In this document: positions 1 through 5,160 of the stretch, one piece after another
Numbering within the stretch: the stretch's first letter is position 1
Layout of the letters: each line of letters starts with the position of its first letter
From: Chlorobiota bacterium
GTDB lineage: Bacteria; Bacteroidota; Ignavibacteria; SZUA-365; JAADGX01
Direction: 5' to 3'
Length of the DNA stretch: 5,217 bases
Assembly: GCA_013152135.1 (NCBI GenBank)
Contig: JAADGX010000105.1
Span: 1 to 5,217, forward strand
Made by a program: the position numbers and the translations under genes
Notes under the pieces: model-generated
The model's input: the letters and a program-made list of their open reading frames with translations, nothing else
Told to the model about the DNA's origin: nothing
The model's database searches: none

Positions 1-1470
1 TCGGTTGATTTCAACATCCGCTTCCAGCCCGTAGCCGCGGGTTTCCGTCGGGCGTTTCTCCGCCTGGAGACCGATTCCGCCGGGCGCTTCTTCGATATTC
101 CGCTGACCGGCCAGTGGGACGCCTCGCGAATCTGGCTGCTCACGGACGTGTACGATTTCGGTGATTTCTGGAGCTGCACGCCCGCCCGCGAGGACACGAT
201 CATGATCAGGAACGACGGTTCGGTCCCACTGACATTGACGTACGACGACACGAGTTCGGCGGAGTACTCCTTTCCCACGCAGACGTTCCCTCTGGTCTTG
301 GCGCCGGGAGAAACGCGTCCCCTGATTATTCGATTCAAACCGAACACGCTGGGCTCGCGCGACGTCATCCTCACCTTCTACGGCGAGCCGTGCAACGTCG
401 TGCAGAAGGTCCACCTTCTCAGCCGCTTTTACCCGGACACCCCCGCACCCGACCCGGGCCGCGCGTTGTTCGGCCTGGTGATCGGAAATCAAACCTCCGT
501 AAAGACCGTCCGGTTCGACAATCTTACACCAGCACCCATGCGCGTCGTGGACATGCAAATCACGGCGTACCCGACATCCTTCTTCATCCGCAGTCCGCAA
601 CCGCCTTTTACCATCCCGGCCGGCGGTTCCGTGGACGTGACGCTGGAATTCGACCCGGACACCGTCGGTGATCTTTCTTCCACGCTGCGCCTCGTTCTCG
701 ACCAGCCGTGCGACGCCGAGTACGACTATATCCTGCTGGGAACCGCGGCCCGTCCGTCCGCGGTGATAGCCTTGCAGGAAGCGGCGGCCTTTCCGGGAAC
801 CATCGTGAACTTCCCAATTTACCTCTACGAACCATGGTCCCTCGAACTCGGCGACGTCCGCTCGTTCACGGCCTCGGTGCGATACAACCGCACCATGCTG
901 TGGCCGCTTGAAATGACGGTGTCCCAGGGCACCGGGCAGATACTCGAGGTGCTGACTATCGACGACACGACGGGCGTAGTGCGGATACAGGTGACACAGT
1001 CGGAATCCCCCCGCTACGGCGAAATGGCCAACGTGAAATTCCTGGCCATGCTGGGAAACGCCCGCGTGTGCAACGTAACGTGGGAGGAATTCACCTGGGA
1101 CAACGGCGCCGCCGATACGCGGCTCATTTCCACGACGTTCACGACGCTGGGCATTTGCGAGGCGGGAGGCGGTCGCTTCATCGCTCCACCGGGTACGGTG
1201 ACTCTCGGCCAGAATTATCCCAACCCGGTCAGTGACCAGGCCTCCATTACGTTTTCCGTGTCCGGGAGCAGCGATAACGCGCCCATCCCGGTGAAGATCA
1301 TCCTGTCCGATCTCCTGGGAAGAAAAATCATAACATTGTACGAGGGCACGACCAGTCCGGGAACGTACTCCTTGCCTTTCAGGCGCGAAGCACTGCCAGC
1401 GGGAACGTACTTCTACCGGATATTCACGCCTTACGGCAGCGCGGTCAGGCGAATGGTCATCAGCCGGTGA
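1..1470 (+). CDS. Secreted surface protein with ASH-like repeats, cohesin-like domain and T9SS type A sorting domain (5' partial)
   Basis: The frame is open from base 1, so the protein starts upstream; 489 residues are visible. The GTG at 148 lies inside a beta-strand-rich domain and is not a believable start. Seen in order (window residues): the end of one ASH-like immunoglobulin domain (about 1-40); a second (about 44-142) with an APGETRPLIIRFKP strand motif; a third (about 153-250) with IPAGGSVDVTLEFDP; a cohesin-like domain (about 253-385) opening with the FPGTIVNFPIYL pattern; and a C-terminal sorting domain (about 400-489) starting LGQNYPNP, with LLGRKI, PAGTYFYR and a basic VRRMVISR end. 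Cysteines recur at matching places (EPC, QPC), which would allow disulfides outside the cytoplasm. By family knowledge such tails direct Sec-exported proteins through the outer membrane T9SS, after which the tail is cleaved. The cargo role is unknown; adhesion or matrix binding is an inference from the folds. The sorting domain is near certain, the cohesin-like call less so. Confidence 0.9.
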   Translation, partial: SVDFNIRFQPVAAGFRRAFLRLETDSAGRFFDIPLTGQWDASRIWLLTDVYDFGDFWSCTPAREDTIMIRNDGSVPLTLTYDDTSSAEYSFPTQTFPLVLAPGETRPLIIRFKPNTLGSRDVILTFYGEPCNVVQKVHLLSRFYPDTPAPDPGRALFGLVIGNQTSVKTVRFDNLTPAPMRVVDMQITAYPTSFFIRSPQPPFTIPAGGSVDVTLEFDPDTVGDLSSTLRLVLDQPCDAEYDYILLGTAARPSAVIALQEAAAFPGTIVNFPIYLYEPWSLELGDVRSFTASVRYNRTMLWPLEMTVSQGTGQILEVLTIDDTTGVVRIQVTQSESPRYGEMANVKFLAMLGNARVCNVTWEEFTWDNGAADTRLISTTFTTLGICEAGGGRFIAPPGTVTLGQNYPNPVSDQASITFSVSGSSDNAPIPVKIILSDLLGRKIITLYEGTTSPGTYSLPFRREALPAGTYFYRIFTPYGSAVRRMVISR

Positions 1471-1514
1471 CGCCGGTTCGATACTGCGCAGGCTCGCGGC
1501 AATCGGTACAGCAT

Positions 1515-2069
1515 ATGAACCACTGGTCATTCTGGCTGTTCTTCTTCCTCCTGCTGGCGGCGGGCAACGCGGCTGTTTCAAGTGGTGACGAGGATGAAAA
1601 ACGGGAGTTCAAGAAGAAACTGATCGAAGAGGAAAACCGGCTTCGACGCGAGCGCGGACTGGATACGCTGACGCTGAACCGGGTGTTGAATGCCGTCGCG
1701 CAGTCGTACGCGGAGGAACTCGCCCGATACGACCGCGGCCTTTCTCACGTTTCCTATGCCGACGGTTCGGAACCTCCGGACCGCGTCTCACGTGCGGAAT
1801 ATGATTTCACCGCCGTGGGCGAAAACCTGTACCGGTTCACGTTTCATAGCGAAGGCGTCGTCCCCATTGCGCCCGCCGAGCACGTGCTCGAACGCTGGAT
1901 GTCCAGCAAACCCCACCGGGAAAACATTCTCTCACCGGAATTCACCGAAGCCGGTGTCGGCGTTGCCCGCTCGCCCTCTGACAAAACCGTGTACTATGTG
2001 CAGGTTTTCGCGCGACCGTGGAGCACACGGAGCGTTGATCCCCCAAAGGAAGATAGCCGGGGAAAATAG
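1515..2069 (+). CDS. Exported CAP/SCP-domain protein (YkwD-like)
   Basis: A 184-residue protein. Residues 1-20 form a signal peptide: short n-region MNHW, hydrophobic SFWLFFFLLLAA, then a likely signal peptidase I site near GNAA-VSS. A charged, probably helical segment (25-48) leads into a CAP domain (about 33-168). Its hallmarks are visible: H78 in LSHVSYADG, GEN at 102-104 in the CAP motif, HRENIL at 134-139 followed by EAGVGV, and YYVQVFARPW at 160-169. H78, E103 and H134 match the usual conserved cavity residues of the family. Bacterial CAP proteins are secreted or periplasmic and their chemistry is mostly unsettled, so no enzyme activity is claimed. I chose ATG 1515 because it puts the signal peptide at the N-terminus. 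An in-frame GTG at 1467 overlaps the previous stop codon (GTGA) and would add 16 polar residues in front. Neither start has a good Shine-Dalgarno. The gene follows the T9SS gene by 44 bases and is probably co-transcribed with it. Confidence 0.9.
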   Translation: MNHWSFWLFFFLLLAAGNAAVSSGDEDEKREFKKKLIEEENRLRRERGLDTLTLNRVLNAVAQSYAEELARYDRGLSHVSYADGSEPPDRVSRAEYDFTAVGENLYRFTFHSEGVVPIAPAEHVLERWMSSKPHRENILSPEFTEAGVGVARSPSDKTVYYVQVFARPWSTRSVDPPKEDSRGK

Positions 2070-2120
2070 TCCTTTCGCTCGATCCACCCACACAGGATGG
2101 CTCCGGAACGTTTATCCCCC

Positions 2121-2150
2121 TTGACGTTCGAGGCGGGATATTGCTTTATA
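2121..2150 (+). promoter_or_regulatory. Sigma70-like promoter candidate for rplU-rpmA
   Basis: TTGACG at 2121-2126 matches the -35 consensus at five of six positions. After 18 bases comes TTTATA (2145-2150), with an overlapping TATATG at 2147-2152 as alternative -10. Transcription would start near A2157, about 51 bases before the rplU ATG. The AT-rich dip here stands out against GC-rich flanks and lies just before a ribosomal protein operon, where a strong promoter is expected. The call rests on motif matching only. Confidence 0.6.
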
Positions 2151-2156
2151 TGTTGC

Positions 2157-2207
2157 AATTCTGTAACTTGGTAAGCCGTACACTAATAATCAGAATGGTA
2201 CGTCTTT
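2157..2207 (+). promoter_or_regulatory. rplU leader with potential H-type pseudoknot and no Shine-Dalgarno
   Basis: Between the predicted start of transcription and the rplU ATG, two helices can be drawn. One pairs ATTCTG (2158-2163) with CAGAAT (2191-2196). The other pairs CGTAC (2177-2181) with GTACG (2198-2202). The 3' arm of the first lies in the loop of the second, giving an H-type pseudoknot that ends five bases before the start codon. No GGAGG-like sequence is present, unlike rpmA, mdh and the lipoprotein gene. Autogenous control of ribosomal protein operons by leader RNA is well known in general. That this leader does so is speculation, because helices of 5-6 base pairs can arise by chance. 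Confidence 0.3.
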
Positions 2208-2535
2208 ATGTATGCAATCGTAGATATTCAAGGAAAACAATTCAAGGTTAACAAGGCGGATCGCCTCTACGTGCCGAAGCTCGAACGGAAGCCGGGCGAC
2301 GTGGTCGAGTTTTCCAGTGTCAAGCTCTTTTCCAAGGGAAAGACCATCAAGGTCGGCGCGCCCGTTCTCGACAACGTCACCGTGAAAGCCACCGTGCTCG
2401 AGCACATCAAGGACGACAAGGTGATCGTGTTCAAGAAAAAACGGCGGAAAGGATACCGCAAGATGGTGGGACACCGGCAGGAATACACCCACATCGAGAT
2501 AAACGATATTGTTCAAGCTAAGACCCGGAGGACCG

Positions 2536-2546
<11 letters not shown>
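2208..2546 (+). CDS. rplU: 50S ribosomal protein L21 (bL21)
   Basis: A 112-residue protein, slightly longer than the roughly 103 residues typical of the family because of a polar tail after IVQAK. The N-terminus MYAIVDIQGKQFKV is the standard bL21 opening. The family signature lies in the basic segment at about 73-96: VIVFKKKRRKGYRK followed by GHRQ and T94. The product binds 23S rRNA in the large ribosomal subunit. The start at 2208 is fixed by the conserved N-terminus. A second ATG at 2212 is out of frame. The stop codon lies inside the rpmA start region, so the two genes overlap by 11 bases, which suggests coupled translation and balanced output. L21 and L27 adjacency is the usual bacterial arrangement. 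Confidence 0.98.
2527..2531 (+). promoter_or_regulatory. Shine-Dalgarno of rpmA inside rplU
   Basis: GGAGG lies four bases before the rpmA ATG at 2536 and within the last codons of rplU. It decides the rpmA start: the upstream in-frame ATG at 2509 would add nine residues before the conserved MAHKKG and has no such site. Confidence 0.85.
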
Positions 2547-2790
<244 letters not shown>

Positions 2791-2806
2791 AGCGACCTTT
2801 ACCAGG

Positions 2807-2840
2807 CGGGATGCTCTCTGAGACATCCCGTTTTTTGTTT
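2807..2840 (+). terminator. Intrinsic terminator of rplU-rpmA
   Basis: CGGGATG (2807-2813) pairs perfectly with CATCCCG (2824-2830) around a ten-base loop. A run of six T follows at 2831-2836, then G and TTT. This is a textbook Rho-independent terminator just after the rpmA stop. Confidence 0.92.
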
Positions 2841-2846
2841 CATAAT
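2818..2846 (+). promoter_or_regulatory. Promoter candidate for mdh, overlapping the rpmA terminator
   Basis: CATAAT at 2841-2846 matches the -10 consensus at five of six positions. CTGAGA at 2818-2823, four of six against the -35 consensus, sits at the ideal 17-base spacing. The -35 element would lie in the loop of the terminator hairpin and the spacer would hold its 3' arm and T run. Transcription would begin near 2853, giving a leader of about 23 bases with the mdh Shine-Dalgarno. Only about 35 bases separate the terminator from mdh, so a promoter must be close if mdh has its own. Confidence 0.45.
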
Positions 2847-2875
2847 CACCTCGAATTTACTCGGGAGCACATGTC

Positions 2876-3799
2876 ATGAAAATCACAGTTATTGGAGCTG
2901 GTCACGTTGGGGAAGTAACGACCCAGCGCATCGTCGACCAGGAACTCGCACAGGAAGTTGTGCTGGTTGACATCATCGAAGGAATACCTCAGGGAAAAGG
3001 TCTCGACATTTTTGAATCAACACCGATCGGGGGCACGGACGTCAAGGTCGTCGGAACGAACGACTACGAACCGACCGCCGACTCGGACATCATCGTCATG
3101 ACCGCGGGAATGCCGCGCAAGCCGGGGATGAGTCGCGACGATCTCCTCCAGGCCAATACGAACATCGTGCAGTCCTGCGTGGAAAAAGCTGCGCCGCTTT
3201 CCCCGAACGCGATCATCATCATGGTAGCCAATCCCCTCGATGTCATGACCTACGTGGCCTACAAGCTCAGCGGATTCCCCAAGCACCGCGTTTTCGGCAT
3301 GGCGGGCATCCTGGATACCGCACGCTACCGCGCCTTCATCGCCGAAGCCCTCGACGTGTCCGTGCGCGACATCAGCGCCATCGTGATGGGCGGCCACGGC
3401 GATTCCATGGTTCCGCTGCCGCGGTACACGACCATCGCGGGCGTGCCCCTGGCACAGTTCATGTCCCAGGACAAGATCGACGCCATCGTGGAACGCACCC
3501 GCAAGGGCGGCGGTGAAATCGTGGCTCATCTGAAGACGGGAAGCGCGTACTATGCTCCTTCCGCCGCCGCCGTGGAAATGGTGGATGCCATCGTGAACAA
3601 CAAGCGACGCATCCTTCCCTGCTCGGCCTGGCTCGAAGGCGAGTACGGCTTGAACGACGTGTACGTGGGCGTGCCCGTCAAGCTCGGACGCAACGGCATC
3701 ATCGAAGTCGTGGAAGTCCAGCTCACCGATGAAGAAAAAGCGGCGCTGCACAAATCCGCCAACGGCGTCAAGGAAAACATCGCCAAGCTCTCGCTTTAA
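2876..3799 (+). CDS. mdh: Malate dehydrogenase, NAD-dependent, LDH-like type
   Basis: A 307-residue protein of normal length for the lactate-dehydrogenase-like (MDH type 3) branch. It catalyses reversible oxidation of malate to oxaloacetate with NAD in the cytoplasm, a step of the oxidative or reductive TCA cycle. Seen in order: a Rossmann fold opening KITVIGAGHVG (GAGHVG at 7-12), D32 at the end of the second strand, which favours NAD over NADP, the substrate loop GMPRKPGMSR with R81 and R87, VANPLD with N119, ILDTARYR with D147 and R150, and GGHGDSMVP with catalytic H174. R81 in the mobile loop supports malate rather than lactate specificity. The ATG at 2876 has GGGAG at 2863-2867, eight bases upstream. 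An ATG at 2871 opens only a two-codon frame. The lipoprotein gene follows 30 bases downstream and is probably on the same transcript. Confidence 0.97.
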   Translation: MKITVIGAGHVGEVTTQRIVDQELAQEVVLVDIIEGIPQGKGLDIFESTPIGGTDVKVVGTNDYEPTADSDIIVMTAGMPRKPGMSRDDLLQANTNIVQSCVEKAAPLSPNAIIIMVANPLDVMTYVAYKLSGFPKHRVFGMAGILDTARYRAFIAEALDVSVRDISAIVMGGHGDSMVPLPRYTTIAGVPLAQFMSQDKIDAIVERTRKGGGEIVAHLKTGSAYYAPSAAAVEMVDAIVNNKRRILPCSAWLEGEYGLNDVYVGVPVKLGRNGIIEVVEVQLTDEEKAALHKSANGVKENIAKLSL

Positions 3800-3829
3800 G
3801 CATCGACTCACAGTTAACGAGGAGGATCC

Positions 3830-4660
3830 ATGAAGATACTTCGAACGAACGCGCTCCTGCCCCTGCTCGGCCTGGTCCTGGGCGGCCTGGTCCTGGGCGG
3901 CTGCGGCAGCGACGACGGAACAAATCCCCCGGAAGAACACAAGGTGCAACTTACATTCAAGAACTCAGCGCGATACACATATGACCGGTACGACCTTTTG
4001 GAGGACAACTCCAAGGACGTCGCTTCCAAGCGGGACTACGTGGTGGAATTCCGGGGCAGCGGCGGCGCCACCGTCGGCGCGTACACCGACTGGTTCTACC
4101 GGATCGGGACGGACGGTGCGAGCGGCAAGAAAGACACGCTGTTCATTCGCACCGACCCCGTCACCAGCGACGTGTTTATCTGGGGATTCACCTCGTCCAT
4201 ACTCAAGACACTGGTCGACAAGATCGTGATGTCGTTCCCCGTCGATCAACCGCCTTCCATTCCCTCGCCCAAGTGGGACATGATCGCGCGGTTCTCGGAG
4301 GGCGTGGGATACACGTGGGATCTTCCCATGGACAAGGACGGCAACACGCAGCTCACACTCGTGTTCGGCATCGGGGGCGCGACCGTGCCCGTTATCGCTT
4401 CCATCAAGGGCGCGTACGTGGAGAAAGACCTGAAGGTGATGGTTGGCGGCAACGAGCTCATTACGTACAAGGTCACCAACACCATCTCGCTGAACATACT
4501 GGGCACCATGTACGAAATCGTCGTGACATATGCTTACGCCGACAACCCCTCTGCCCTCGTCACGTTCACGCAGGAAAGCCTCACCGTGAACATACTCAAC
4601 CTGCAGACGTTCACGATTTTCGGCGAGACTCAGGAATTGAAAGCGTACGTCATTCCCTGA
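3830..4660 (+). CDS. Predicted lipoprotein of unknown function
   Basis: A 276-residue protein with a lipoprotein signal peptide: basic MKILR, a hydrophobic core, and lipobox LGGC with C25 as the lipidated cysteine. The residues after it (GSDDGTNPPEE) look like a flexible tether. The +2 residue is Gly rather than Asp, so inner membrane retention by the classical enterobacterial rule is not indicated. The mature part alternates hydrophobic and polar residues and looks beta-rich, with short strands such as YVVEFRG, TLFIRTDP, LTLVFGIGG, EIVVTYAY and QTFTIFG. No catalytic motif or family was recognised. After the lipobox there is no cysteine, so no disulfides. The start is well supported by AGGAGG at 3820-3825, four bases upstream. 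The gene lies 30 bases after mdh and ends before a hairpin at 4685. Its link to malate metabolism is positional only. A 15-base tandem repeat lies inside the signal peptide. Confidence 0.88.
   Translation: MKILRTNALLPLLGLVLGGLVLGGCGSDDGTNPPEEHKVQLTFKNSARYTYDRYDLLEDNSKDVASKRDYVVEFRGSGGATVGAYTDWFYRIGTDGASGKKDTLFIRTDPVTSDVFIWGFTSSILKTLVDKIVMSFPVDQPPSIPSPKWDMIARFSEGVGYTWDLPMDKDGNTQLTLVFGIGGATVPVIASIKGAYVEKDLKVMVGGNELITYKVTNTISLNILGTMYEIVVTYAYADNPSALVTFTQESLTVNILNLQTFTIFGETQELKAYVIP
3869..3898 (+). repeat. Exact 15-base tandem duplication in the lipoprotein signal peptide
   Basis: GGCCTGGTCCTGGGC occurs at 3869-3883 and again, without a mismatch, at 3884-3898, followed by a further GGC. In the reading frame it encodes GLVLG twice (residues 14-18 and 19-23), making up most of the hydrophobic core just before the lipobox. 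The unit is a multiple of three, so gain or loss of a copy would lengthen or shorten the core without shifting the frame. Confidence 0.95.
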
Positions 4661-4684
4661 TTTTTATCGGCGGAATCGAACATG

Positions 4685-4709
4685 AAAAGGCGCGGATTTC
4701 GCGCCTTTT
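4685..4709. terminator. Symmetric hairpin, probably a bidirectional terminator
   Basis: AAAAGGCGCG (4685-4694) and CGCGCCTTTT (4700-4709) are perfect inverted repeats around a five-base loop. The GC-rich core flanked by A and T runs gives a four-T tail on either strand. It lies 24 bases after the lipoprotein stop on the plus strand and beyond the 3' end of the SRP RNA on the minus strand, so it can end both converging transcripts. The short T run makes the strength uncertain. Confidence 0.8.
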
Positions 4710-4720
4710 CTCGTAAAAAA

Positions 4721-4820
4721 GAGGCCAAGCTTACCCCCGTCACACGTTCATATGTGGGCCGTTGCTTCCTTCCGGACCTGGCGGGGTTGCACATAGCAAC
4801 GTTGCGAGGGACTTGGCCTC
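4721..4820 (-). ncRNA. ffs: Signal recognition particle RNA, small bacterial (4.5S) type
   Basis: Read on the minus strand, the segment contains the SRP core CCAGGTCCGGAAGGAAGCA (plus-strand 4764-4782), including the GGAA tetraloop (4770-4773) and the AGCA side of the asymmetric loop bound by Ffh. The ends pair: GAGGCCAAG at the 5' end with CTTGGCCTC at the 3' end. Inside, CCCTCG can pair with CGGGGG and TATGTG with CACATA, building one long rod. At about 100 bases, without an Alu domain, it is the small form. The RNA assembles with Ffh and acts with FtsY to target nascent membrane proteins to the translocon. A run of six T follows directly on the minus strand (4720-4715), so the closing helix may double as terminator. 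The exact 5' and 3' ends are inferred from the pairing. Confidence 0.95.
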
Positions 4821-4834
4821 AAAGTCGAATAAAT

Positions 4835-4863
4835 AAGTTACGAAATAGCGAGGCTTGGTTCAA
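4835..4863 (-). promoter_or_regulatory. Promoter candidate for the SRP RNA gene
   Basis: Read on the minus strand, TTGAAC (4863-4858) and TAACTT (4840-4835) are separated by 17 bases. Transcription would start near 4828, a few bases before the first paired base of the SRP RNA, which would then need trimming. The AT-rich stretch at 4821-4847 also offers other -10-like hexamers such as TTTATT, closer to the gene. A short dyad, GGCTTG-GTT-CAAGCC at 4852-4866, overlaps the -35. Confidence 0.45.
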
Positions 4864-4877
4864 GCCAAGGTGGAATT

Positions 4878-4917
4878 TGCGTATGTGCGTATAAGCGTAG
4901 ATGCGTATATGCGGTGG
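4878..4917. repeat. Degenerate octamer array, consensus TGCGTATA, five units
   Basis: Consecutive eight-base units read TGCGTATG, TGCGTATA, AGCGTAGA, TGCGTATA and TGCGGTGG. The core GCG is kept at exact eight-base spacing in all five. Two units are identical to the consensus. Confidence 0.85.
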
Positions 4918-4940
4918 AACGTTTGAGCGTCTGAAGGTTC
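4917..4940. repeat. Second octamer array, consensus GAACGTTT, three units
   Basis: Directly after the first array, units GAACGTTT, GAGCGTCT and GAAGGTTC follow at eight-base spacing, sharing one base with it. Three degenerate units give only moderate support. Confidence 0.55.
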
Positions 4941-4984
4941 TTTTTGCGTTCTTCCGCTTCCGCTGAAGCTCCGGCGGACAGATA

Positions 4985-5020
4985 GCGTCTTCTCTGCGCC
5001 TTCTTCGCGTTCTCTGCGGG
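4985..5020. repeat. GCG plus pyrimidine repeat
   Basis: Units GCGTCTTCTCT, GCGCCTTCTTC and GCGTTCTCT end in GCGGG, so a GCG is followed each time by an 6-8 base pyrimidine run. A looser piece of the same style (GCGTTCTTCC) lies at 4946-4955. The plus strand is strongly pyrimidine-biased here. Confidence 0.65.
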
Positions 5021-5024
5021 TTAA

Positions 5025-5040
5025 AACCGTTGAAACGGTT
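5025..5040. repeat. Short palindrome AACCGT-TGAA-ACGGTT
   Basis: Six-base arms are perfectly complementary around TGAA. The element has no T run after it, so it is not an ordinary terminator. It pairs in style with the palindrome at 5068. Confidence 0.75.
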
Positions 5041-5067
5041 GCAGCAGCATGTCGATGTGAACGCGAT

Positions 5068-5087
5068 CCCACGGATGAATCCGTGGG
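5068..5087. repeat. Palindrome CCCACGGA-TGAA-TCCGTGGG
   Basis: Eight-base perfect arms surround the same TGAA loop as the palindrome at 5025, with 27 bases between the two. Two nearby hairpins of this type are the usual layout of REP/BIME-like intergenic elements. No REP-associated transposase gene is visible in the window. Confidence 0.8.
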
Positions 5088-5132
5088 CTGTATTCCGATG
5101 CAACACCAAACCATATTCGCTAATTCGAAAAC

Positions 5133-5160
5133 CATTTAGCATTTAGAATTCAGCATTTAG
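5133..5160. repeat. Heptamer array, consensus CATTTAG, four units
   Basis: Units CATTTAG, CATTTAG, AATTCAG and CATTTAG are exactly adjacent, and a partial CATT follows. The array is AT-rich, unlike the rest of the window. On the minus strand it reads CTAAATG, with repeated TAA stops in one frame. Confidence 0.85.

Noticed and set aside
1467..1514. GTG start for the CAP gene overlapping the previous stop
   Set aside because: It would place 16 polar residues before the signal peptide and lacks a clear Shine-Dalgarno. Kept only as an alternative to ATG 1515.
2045..2075. Inverted repeat AAAGGA/TCCTTT as a terminator for the CAP gene
   Set aside because: The arms are short, the loop is 19 bases, part of it is coding, and no T run follows.
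1690..2124. A 144-codon plus-strand frame overlapping the CAP gene
   Set aside because: The other frame carries all CAP motifs and a signal peptide. This one is a proline, arginine and serine-rich frame shadow.
2871..2879. Two-codon frame ATG TCA TGA overlapping the mdh start
   Set aside because: It could be a minimal upstream frame, but its ATG is only three bases from the Shine-Dalgarno, too close for good initiation, and nine bases carry no statistical weight.
3017..3949. A 310-codon open frame on the minus strand across mdh
   Set aside because: It is antisense to an unmistakable malate dehydrogenase. Its translation is rich in His, Asp, Gly and Ala from reversed GC-rich codons, shows no domain, and runs into the lipoprotein start.
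4682..4894. A 70-codon plus-strand frame over the SRP locus
   Set aside because: It crosses the terminator hairpin and the full SRP RNA antisense, and its length is within chance expectation.
4819..5142. A 107-codon minus-strand frame next to the SRP RNA
   Set aside because: It reads straight through the octamer, pyrimidine and palindrome repeats, giving low-complexity arginine-rich text with no start context or domain.
4878..5160. CRISPR-like array
   Set aside because: Units are 7-11 bases with no spacers of constant length and no cas genes. These are direct tandem repeats.
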